Shown piece by piece: positions 6,001-10,917 of a DNA stretch of 10,917 nucleotides. The position numbers and the translations under genes were made by a program. The notes beneath the pieces were generated by a model. That model saw only the letters and a list, made by a program, of their open reading frames with translations. It ran no database searches and was not told the DNA's origin. Location of the stretch: contig JBJKRF010000160.1 in NCBI GenBank assembly GCA_046704785.1, forward strand, positions 1 to 10,917, in the 5' to 3' direction. Position 1 is the stretch's first letter; each line of letters opens with the position of its first letter. The stretch is from JBJKRF01 sp046704785 (GTDB lineage: Bacteria; Chloroflexota; Anaerolineae; Anaerolineales; Villigracilaceae).

Positions 6001-7826
6001 TCTTGCAGGCGCTGACGCGCTACTACGACATTTTGTCTAAGGACCCCGACAGCGATATTGCGCCGCCTGGGTATAGTTCCACAGGGGTTAGCTTTGGCTT
6101 GAATATTTCCGAGCAAGGTGAATTGCTGGATGTTATCCCTTTATTTGATCAGGTGCAGCGCGGCAAAAAACTGGAAGAAAGACCAAGGCGCATGATCGTT
6201 CCTGAACAAGTCAAAAAGACATCTGGTATCAGCGCAAACTTTTTATGTGAGAACAGCGCCTATATTTTGGGCATTTCAGACAAAGGCGACGCTGAATATT
6301 CACAGAAACGTTTTGATGAATTTGCGCGTTTCAATGGTGAACTTCTGATGAAAGCAGATTGCAGAACAGCAAAAGCAGTGCTTGCTTTTCTTGACAGCTA
6401 CAGTCCTGCAACGGGAAGGGAAAATGCCAGGATTGCTCCTCACCTTGAAACCATCTTGAAAGGTGGCAATTTGGTCTTCATGTTTGAAGGGAACTTCGTC
6501 CACGAAGACCCGGCCATAAAACGTGCATGGGAAAAATATAAAGGCAGCAGTGACGCCGAGTTGATTCAGTGTCTCGTGACGGGCGAAATTGCTCCGTTGG
6601 CCCGTTTGCACCCAAGTCTAAAAGGCATACGCGATGCCAATCCAACCGGCGCAACATTGGTCGGGTTTAACGCCCGCGCTTATGAGTCTTACAACCGCGA
6701 ACAAGGCATGAATTCCCCTGTCGGCGAACAGGCCGCATTCGCCTACACCACCGCATTGAACTATTTGCTCTCTTCTGCCAATGAGAACAAGAAATTCACC
6801 ATCGGCGATACCACCGTCGTTTACTGGGCAGAAAGTGAGCAGAAAGGTTACGCCAGGGCTTTTATGGGGCTGTGCGAACCGGAAGAAATCGAAGTTCCAG
6901 CCAAAGAAAACGCCCCGGCGCGTGACAAGCAGGCCGAAAAGAAACTCAAAAAGGCGGCGGAAAAGGTCAGGCGCGTTCAGGCGTTGGATGTGGAGAAGCT
7001 GCTTGAAGGGCTGGATGGCAACCCGCGTTTTTACGTGCTTGGGCTGGCCCCCAACGCGGCGCGCGTCTCGGTGCGCTTCTTCCACAGCGACCCATTTGAC
7101 AAGATCGTCGCCAAGATCATGCAGCACTACAAAGATTTGGAGATGGTCAAAGAATTTGAAGACCAGCACACTTATCTGACCATCCAAGATATTTTGAAGG
7201 AAACGGTTTCTCCAAAGGCGTCCGACCAAAGCGCTGCACCCCTGCTGGCCGGTTCGGTCTTCCGCGCCATTTTGGAAAATACGCCCTACCCGGCGGCCTT
7301 GTATAACGCCATCATCAACCGCGTCCGCGCAGACCAGGATGAGAAATTTACCAAGAAGATCGGCTATGCGCGCGCCGCGATTATCAAAGCCTATCTGCTG
7401 CGCAAATATCGTTACCAACCCCAACACCCGATTCAGGAGGTTCTTGTCATGTCGCTCAATGAGCAATCTACTATTCCGGCTTATTTGCTAGGTCGTCTCT
7501 TTGCCGTCCTGGAGAAAGTCCAACGGGAGGCAATTGGTGACATCAACGCCAGCATCAAAGATCGTTACTTTACGTCTGCTTGCGCTTCGCCAAAGACAGT
7601 GTTTCCAACGCTCTTGCGACTTTCGCAACACTGGATTTCAAAAGCAGAATACGGTTATGCCAGCGATAACCGGATCGAGAAAATTATGAATCTGTTGGAT
7701 ATTGAAAACAATCCATTCCCGGCTCACCTTACCCTGGATGAACAAGGCATCTTTGTGCTTGGGTATTACCACCAACGCACAGCATTTTTTGTCAAAGACA
7801 ACAATCAAGACGCGAAACCTGAATAA
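5997..7826 (+). CDS. cas8c: Cas8c (Csd1), large subunit of type I-C Cascade
   Basis: Cas8c recognises the protospacer-adjacent motif and helps load target DNA and recruit Cas3. The ATG at 5997 overlaps the cas5c stop and has a strong AGGAGGT (5984-5990) six bases upstream. The protein has 609 residues, typical of Csd1. It begins MILQALTRYYDIL, a usual Csd1 start, and contains FNARAYESYNREQGMNSPVG (223-242), YWAES (276-280) and LGLAPNAARVSVRFF (348-362), all signatures of the family. A Lys/Glu-rich stretch (about 302-327) looks like a flexible linker between domains. The last 125 residues form the helical small-subunit-like part, which is probably also made separately from an internal start (see Cas11c). 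Confidence 0.95.
   Translation: MILQALTRYYDILSKDPDSDIAPPGYSSTGVSFGLNISEQGELLDVIPLFDQVQRGKKLEERPRRMIVPEQVKKTSGISANFLCENSAYILGISDKGDAEYSQKRFDEFARFNGELLMKADCRTAKAVLAFLDSYSPATGRENARIAPHLETILKGGNLVFMFEGNFVHEDPAIKRAWEKYKGSSDAELIQCLVTGEIAPLARLHPSLKGIRDANPTGATLVGFNARAYESYNREQGMNSPVGEQAAFAYTTALNYLLSSANENKKFTIGDTTVVYWAESEQKGYARAFMGLCEPEEIEVPAKENAPARDKQAEKKLKKAAEKVRRVQALDVEKLLEGLDGNPRFYVLGLAPNAARVSVRFFHSDPFDKIVAKIMQHYKDLEMVKEFEDQHTYLTIQDILKETVSPKASDQSAAPLLAGSVFRAILENTPYPAALYNAIINRVRADQDEKFTKKIGYARAAIIKAYLLRKYRYQPQHPIQEVLVMSLNEQSTIPAYLLGRLFAVLEKVQREAIGDINASIKDRYFTSACASPKTVFPTLLRLSQHWISKAEYGYASDNRIEKIMNLLDIENNPFPAHLTLDEQGIFVLGYYHQRTAFFVKDNNQDAKPE
7449..7826 (+). CDS. cas11c: Cas11c, small Cascade subunit from an internal start inside cas8c
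   Basis: In characterised type I-C systems a small subunit, Cas11c, is translated from within cas8c and is needed for a complete Cascade. Here a perfect AGGAGG (7435-7440) stands eight bases before an in-frame ATG at 7449, Met485 of Cas8c. Translation from it gives a 125-residue protein starting MSLNEQSTIPAYLLGRLF and ending at the cas8c stop, the expected size. The helical content (LGRLFAVLEKVQREAI, FPTLLRLSQHW, NRIEKIMNLL) fits the helix-bundle small subunit. Presence of the site is direct; its use is inferred from homologous systems. Confidence 0.8.
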   Translation: MSLNEQSTIPAYLLGRLFAVLEKVQREAIGDINASIKDRYFTSACASPKTVFPTLLRLSQHWISKAEYGYASDNRIEKIMNLLDIENNPFPAHLTLDEQGIFVLGYYHQRTAFFVKDNNQDAKPE

Positions 7827-7828
7827 AG

Positions 7829-7917
7829 ATGTCATTGCGAGCCGTTCTTTGGCGAAGCAATCTCTGAATATCAGGGGATTGCTTCACTCGCTGAGAAACG
7901 CTCGTTCGCAATGACAT
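7829..7917. repeat. Palindromic MITE/REP-like element between cas8c and cas7c
   Basis: The ends are a perfect 12-bp inverted repeat, ATGTCATTGCGA (7829-7840) and TCGCAATGACAT (7906-7917). Inside is a second perfect 9-bp stem, GAAGCAATC (7854-7862) with GATTGCTTC (7877-7885), topped by CTGA-ATA-TCAG (7864-7874). The whole would fold into a long hairpin in RNA or as extruded DNA. TGTCATTGCGAG with inner GAAGCAATC is a dispersed repeat I know from many bacterial genomes as a small non-autonomous palindromic element. It begins two bases after the cas8c stop and makes up most of the only sizeable gap (145 bases) among the interference genes. It could act as an mRNA stabiliser, processing site or partial terminator that adjusts cas7c relative to cas8c. 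Confidence 0.8.
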
Positions 7918-7971
7918 ACATTCAAACGCTACCTTATCAAATCAATCATTTCTCGAAAGGAAAAATAAACC

Positions 7972-8838
7972 ATGACCACCGCTATTTCCAACCGCTACGA
8001 ATTTGTCCTGCTCTATGACGTGGAAAACGGCAACCCCAACGGCGACCCGGACGCGGGCAACATGCCGCGCATTGACCCTGAAACCGGCTATGGCATTGTC
8101 ACGGATGTGTGCCTGAAACGCAAAGTCCGCAACTATGCCGAACTGGTCAAGGGCGACGCGGCAGGCTACCGGATTTATGTCAAGGAAGGCACACCGCTGA
8201 ACCAGAACCATGCCGAAGCTTACGTTGCCGTAGGCTTGAAATCTGGTGACAAAGCCAAATCCGATAAAGTCAACGAAGCTCGCCAGTGGATGTGCGCCAA
8301 TTTCTTCGATGTGCGCACTTTTGGCGCGGTGATGAGCACCGGCGATAACTGTGGCCAGGTGCGCGGCCCGATCCAAATCAACTTCTCGCGCAGCATTGAC
8401 CCGATTGTCCAGCAGGAAGTGACCATCACCCGCCAAACCGTCACCAAGATCGAAGATGCCGAAAAAGAACGCACCATGGGCCGCAAGCACATCGTCCCCT
8501 ATGGCCTGTACCGCGCCGAAGGTTACATTTCTGCCAAGCTTGCCAACGATGAAACCAAAGGCACCGGCTTTTCGGAAGATGACCTGGCGCTCTTTTGGGA
8601 TGCGCTGGAGAACATGTTCGAGCACGACCATTCCGCCGCGCGCGGCAAGATGGCGGCGCGCAAGCTGTTTGTCTTCAAACACGATAGCGACCTGGGCAAT
8701 GCGCCTTCGCACAAGTTATTCGATCTGGTCAAAGTGGAGAAGAAGGACGGCGTGGTGATTCCCCGCAAGTTTGCCGATTACGATGTGACGGTTGATGGCA
8801 GCGCGCCGGAGGGCGTGGAATTGATCGAGAAGCTGTAG
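7972..8838 (+). CDS. cas7c: Cas7c (Csd2), crRNA-binding backbone of type I-C Cascade
   Basis: Cas7c polymerises along the crRNA spacer, in about seven copies per complex in studied I-C Cascades. The ATG at 7972 has an AAAGGA site (7957-7962) nine bases upstream. The 288 residues match the family length. Signatures include FVLLYDVENGNPNGDPD (11-27), the DVCLKRKVRNY segment near residues 45-56, VRGPIQINFSRSIDPI starting near residue 130, and MGRKHIVPYGLYRAEGYIS starting near residue 169. The C-terminal part contains KLFDLVKVEKKDGV. It is separated from cas8c by the palindromic element and is the last interference gene; the toxin-antitoxin pair follows on the opposite strand. A stem-forming segment at about 8849-8876 lies between the convergent cas7c and toxin genes but is too imperfect to call a terminator. 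Confidence 0.95.
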   Translation: MTTAISNRYEFVLLYDVENGNPNGDPDAGNMPRIDPETGYGIVTDVCLKRKVRNYAELVKGDAAGYRIYVKEGTPLNQNHAEAYVAVGLKSGDKAKSDKVNEARQWMCANFFDVRTFGAVMSTGDNCGQVRGPIQINFSRSIDPIVQQEVTITRQTVTKIEDAEKERTMGRKHIVPYGLYRAEGYISAKLANDETKGTGFSEDDLALFWDALENMFEHDHSAARGKMAARKLFVFKHDSDLGNAPSHKLFDLVKVEKKDGVVIPRKFADYDVTVDGSAPEGVELIEKL

Positions 8839-8906
8839 ATTATTCAAAAGGTGGCAGTCACTTTGCCCACTCCGGGAATACGATCAATGAAACCAAATAA
8901 ACCAGC

Positions 8907-9248
8907 TTACCGCTTAAGCCAGTCTGCCAGACGCTTCTTGACCCTGCTTAAACGTTCGGATGAAATCTCACCGAGACGCGCATTAACGACCGTTTCTTCC
9001 ACGCTTACCAGACGCGCCAGCCGAACGACAGAACGCGCTTTTAACCCGCTGGCAGAAAAATCGGCGTCAGACGGGTCTATCGCTTCATCGAAATCAGGGG
9101 TTTCCTGGTATGCCCGCGATGTGATCATCGCCAGCAGCGCATCGGCATGGCGGCCAGGCGCAAGCGCAAGCACCAATGCGGGACGCAGTTTTCCGGTTTG
9201 CAAATCGGTTTGCGGAAAACGGATCAATACCACATCGCCTGGCTTCAT
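8907..9248 (-). CDS. PemK/MazF-family toxin (mRNA interferase)
   Basis: The 113-residue protein has the family opening KPGDVVLIRFPQTD, then GKLRPALVLAL and AMITS. Arg22 and Thr43 lie where MazF endoribonucleases carry their catalytic Arg and Thr, so an active RNA-cleaving toxin is likely. A basic C-terminal helix (SERLSRVKKRLADWLKR) is longer than the MazF core but common in this branch. Its ATG overlaps the antitoxin stop by four bases (ATGA on the minus strand), the standard antitoxin-first arrangement. It faces cas7c tail to tail and is antisense to any transcript running from cas7c into cas4. Known family members inhibit growth by cutting cellular mRNA; the RNA motif cut here is unknown. 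Confidence 0.85.
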   Translation of the reverse strand: MKPGDVVLIRFPQTDLQTGKLRPALVLALAPGRHADALLAMITSRAYQETPDFDEAIDPSDADFSASGLKARSVVRLARLVSVEETVVNARLGEISSERLSRVKKRLADWLKR

Positions 9249-9490
9249 GGGTGATAGACCTCGCGGGCGTCTTTCAAGGTGTACTCGACCTCATCCTGTT
9301 CGGCGTCTTCATAGAAGAATTGTTGCAGGGCAAATTCACGCCATTGATGTTCGTCCCATTCTTCGTAAGGCGAGGCGCTCTTCTGCTTTGCCAGCAGGAA
9401 CAGCGTGAAATCAGCGACCTGTTTAATCAGTTCGTCGGGCAAACGGTCAATTTGCTTGTGTAAACGTTCGCGGATCGATACGCTCTTCAT
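9245..9490 (-). CDS. Antitoxin of the PemK/MazF-like pair (DUF2281-like)
   Basis: The 81-residue protein starts at the CAT 9488-9490 with a strong GAGGTG ribosome binding site on the minus strand (9501-9496). Residues 6-37 (RERLHKQIDRLPDELIKQVADF followed by a Leu/Phe-rich helix ending LLAKQK) resemble short DUF2281-type antitoxin N-termini (helical, LPxEL...V.DF..FL). The C-terminal part is acidic and aromatic (YEEWDEHQW, FFYEDAEQDEVEY), as expected for a flexible toxin-wrapping tail, and not like the AbrB/MazE fold. The gene precedes and overlaps the toxin gene, which supports the assignment more than the sequence alone. Such antitoxins usually repress their own operon; the promoter would lie in the 44-base gap shared with cas4. 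Confidence 0.75.
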   Translation of the reverse strand: MKSVSIRERLHKQIDRLPDELIKQVADFTLFLLAKQKSASPYEEWDEHQWREFALQQFFYEDAEQDEVEYTLKDAREVYHP

Positions 9491-9534
9491 CCTGTCACCT
9501 CACAATCAACTTTTTCAGATTCTAACACTTTTCG
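9491..9534. promoter_or_regulatory. Divergent gap between antitoxin and cas4
   Basis: These 44 bases separate the minus-strand antitoxin start from the plus-strand cas4 start. They contain the antitoxin ribosome binding site but no recognisable Shine-Dalgarno sequence for cas4 (the bases before its ATG are a pyrimidine-rich ctaacacttttcg). A promoter for the antitoxin, and possibly one for cas4, must fit here or inside the neighbouring genes. I see no clear -35/-10 pair in either direction. Confidence 0.35.
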
Positions 9535-10206
9535 ATGATCAAACCCGAGTACACCCCCGAAGAACTGCTGCCGCTCTCCGGCATCCAACACTTCCTATTC
9601 TGTCGGCGGCAATGGGCGCTAATCCACGTCGAGCAGCAGTGGAAAGAAAATGCGCTCACCGCCGAAGGCCGGATCATGCATAAACGCGCCGATGACCCCT
9701 TCTTTACCGAATCGAGGAACGGGGTCATCATCGCGCGTTCGGTGCCCATTGCTTCCTACCGGTTGGGGCTGTCGGGTGTGTGCGACGTCGTCGAGTTCAC
9801 GGAGTCATCTGAAGGCGTTCGCTTGCCGGGGCGCGAGGGGCTCTATCTTCCTGCGCCGGTGGAATACAAACATGGCAAGCCCAAACGGGAGCCAAGCGAC
9901 GAAGCGCAGTTATGCGCCCAGGCCCTCTGCCTGGAAGAAATGCTGGCAGCGAACATCCCGGTAGGCTATCTCTACTACGGCGAAATCCGCCATAGGGTCG
10001 TAGTGGAACTGACCGGAGAACTGCGCCAACTCGTGCGAGACATGTCCGAGGAGATGCACGGCTATTTCCAGCGCGGCTATACCCCGCGCGTCAAGCCGTT
10101 CAAAGGCTGCCGCTCTTGTTCGCTGGCCGATATCTGCCTGCCTGTCTTGCAAGGCAAGGTTGTGGCGGCTTCGAAATACATTCAGCAGCAGATCGAGAAT
10201 ACGTAG
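9535..10206 (+). CDS. cas4: Cas4, Fe-S RecB-like nuclease for spacer acquisition
   Basis: Cas4 trims prespacers and selects those next to a correct PAM, working with Cas1-Cas2 in type I-C. The 223-residue protein has the N-terminal FCRRQWALI with Cys23, His49, Asp84 (GVCDVVEF), Glu110 and Lys112 (VEYKHGKPK) and Gln125 (DEAQLCAQA), the RecB-type nuclease set. Cys192, Cys195 and Cys201 near the C-terminus complete the four-cysteine iron-sulfur cluster with Cys23. All key residues are present. The ATG at 9535 is the only sensible start because the conserved N-terminus follows at once, yet it lacks a Shine-Dalgarno sequence, so translation may be leaderless or weak. Its stop is two bases before the cas1 ATG. 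It is cut off from cas7c by the opposite-strand toxin-antitoxin pair. Confidence 0.94.
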   Translation: MIKPEYTPEELLPLSGIQHFLFCRRQWALIHVEQQWKENALTAEGRIMHKRADDPFFTESRNGVIIARSVPIASYRLGLSGVCDVVEFTESSEGVRLPGREGLYLPAPVEYKHGKPKREPSDEAQLCAQALCLEEMLAANIPVGYLYYGEIRHRVVVELTGELRQLVRDMSEEMHGYFQRGYTPRVKPFKGCRSCSLADICLPVLQGKVVAASKYIQQQIENT

Positions 10207-10208
10207 CC

Positions 10209-10917
10209 ATGAAGAAATTAGGCAATGTCTTATACATCACCACGCCCACGGCCTACCTGACCCTCGATGGCGAAAATGTAGTCATCAAGAAGGATGAAGA
10301 CTCGTCCATGCGGTTGCCGCTGCACAACCTGGAGAATATCGTCTGCTTTACGTACCAGGGCGCAAGTCCGGCGTTGATGAGAGCCTGTGTAGAGCGAAAC
10401 ATTGGACTTTGTTTTCTATCCCCCAATGGCCGGTTCCAGGCGCGCATCACCGGCAGGGTCAGAGGAAACGTCTTGCTGCGCAAAAGACAGTATGCGATTT
10501 CGGAAAAGAACGAGGAGAGCGTCCCCATTGCTACTTCTTTTTTGCTCGGAAAAATTGCCAACTGCCGCAAGGTGCTCGAACGCGCGCTGCGCGACCATGC
10601 CATGCTAATGAATGTCGAGTCTCTGACAGGCGCATCGAACTTCTTGAAAGAATCCCTCAAGGCCATCCGCGCTTGCAAATCGGTCGGCGATTTGATGGGA
10701 TTCGAGGGCAGCGCGGCCAAAATCTATTTTGGCGTGTTCGACCAGTTGATCCTGCAACAACATGGCGACTTTACCTTCCGGGAACGCTCACGCCGCCCGC
10801 CGTTAGACAATATGAACTCCTTGCTTTCCTTCCTTTACACACTGCTGACCAACGAAGTTGCCTCGGCGTTGGAAACCGTTGGGCTGGACCCGTATGTCGG
10901 CTTTTTGCACCAGGATC
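10209..10917 (+). CDS. cas1: Cas1 integrase, 3' end cut by the window edge
   Basis: Cas1 with Cas2 inserts new spacers into the CRISPR array. The frame begins at ATG 10209, two bases after the cas4 stop and with only a weak purine patch upstream, so coupling with cas4 translation is likely. It stays open to the window edge, giving 236 residues of an expected 340 or so. The start MKKLGNVLYITTPTAYLTLDG and the middle part IVCFTYQGASPALM and GLCFLSPNGRF are typical of type I-C Cas1. Glu166 in FEGSAAKIYF and His234 in GFLHQD match two of the metal-binding catalytic residues; the third, an Asp, would lie beyond the edge. Nothing suggests it is broken. cas2 and the array are expected downstream. 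Confidence 0.95.
   Translation, partial: MKKLGNVLYITTPTAYLTLDGENVVIKKDEDSSMRLPLHNLENIVCFTYQGASPALMRACVERNIGLCFLSPNGRFQARITGRVRGNVLLRKRQYAISEKNEESVPIATSFLLGKIANCRKVLERALRDHAMLMNVESLTGASNFLKESLKAIRACKSVGDLMGFEGSAAKIYFGVFDQLILQQHGDFTFRERSRRPPLDNMNSLLSFLYTLLTNEVASALETVGLDPYVGFLHQD

Noticed and set aside
6618..7466. Minus-strand open frame of 282 codons opposite cas8c
   Set aside because: It is a shadow of the Cas8c coding sequence, with low-complexity Val/Phe/Asp-rich translation and no recognisable domain.
7942..8712. Minus-strand open frame of 256 codons opposite cas7c
   Set aside because: It lies antisense to a clearly conserved Cas7c, has no ribosome binding site and no family pattern; GC-rich codons on the plus strand leave this frame open.
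8849..8876. Imperfect stem (GTGGCA with TGCCCAC) between the convergent cas7c and toxin genes
   Set aside because: The stem needs a bulge, and only a four-base T run follows on the minus strand; too weak to call a terminator.
8851..9408. Plus-strand open frame of 185 codons between cas7c and cas4
   Set aside because: It is antisense to the toxin and antitoxin, which have family motifs, a four-base overlap and a good ribosome binding site; this frame is Ser/Arg-rich without any motif.

Overview
The window holds most of a type I-C CRISPR-Cas operon on the + strand, preceded by a short stretch of secreted-protein genes. The lipoprotein with a Thr-Pro rich spacer, the WYL-regulator style and the dispersed TGTCATTGCGAG palindrome suggest a Chloroflexota bacterium, perhaps Anaerolineae. 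This is an inference from style, since no rRNA or other phylogenetic marker is present.

Region 1-1763: a possible partial gene leaves the left edge on the - strand. A good sigma70-like promoter (GTTACA-17-TATAAT) then leads to a Thr-Pro rich lipoprotein and a small exported Cys-rich protein. I recognise neither product. The gap before the next gene has a perfect inverted repeat, ATGTTGC-N7-GCAACAT.

Region 1764-8838: a 68-residue helix-turn-helix protein comes first. It is followed by the main curiosity of the window, one uninterrupted reading frame that joins a complete WYL-family transcriptional regulator (HTH, WYL, WCX) to a complete Cas3 (HD nuclease plus DEAQ-box helicase). Next are cas5c (crRNA processing), cas8c (large subunit, with a strong internal start for the small subunit Cas11c) and cas7c (backbone). 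Together these encode the whole interference machinery. A folded-repeat element of about 89 bp separates cas8c from cas7c.

Region 8839-9534: a PemK/MazF-like toxin and its antitoxin lie on the opposite strand and split the cas operon in two.

Region 9535-10917: cas4 and the first 236 codons of cas1 follow, and the right edge cuts cas1. cas2 and the CRISPR array would be expected beyond it; no array is visible here.

Working model: Cas5c processes the crRNA and assembles with Cas8c, Cas7c and Cas11c into Cascade, the Cas3 part degrades targets, and Cas4/Cas1 acquire spacers. The fused WYL regulator, the small HTH protein and the TGTTGC-type repeats around 1700-2013 are candidates for a self-regulating control layer. 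Internal translation starts may yield extra products from both cas3 (separate Cas3) and cas8c (Cas11c).
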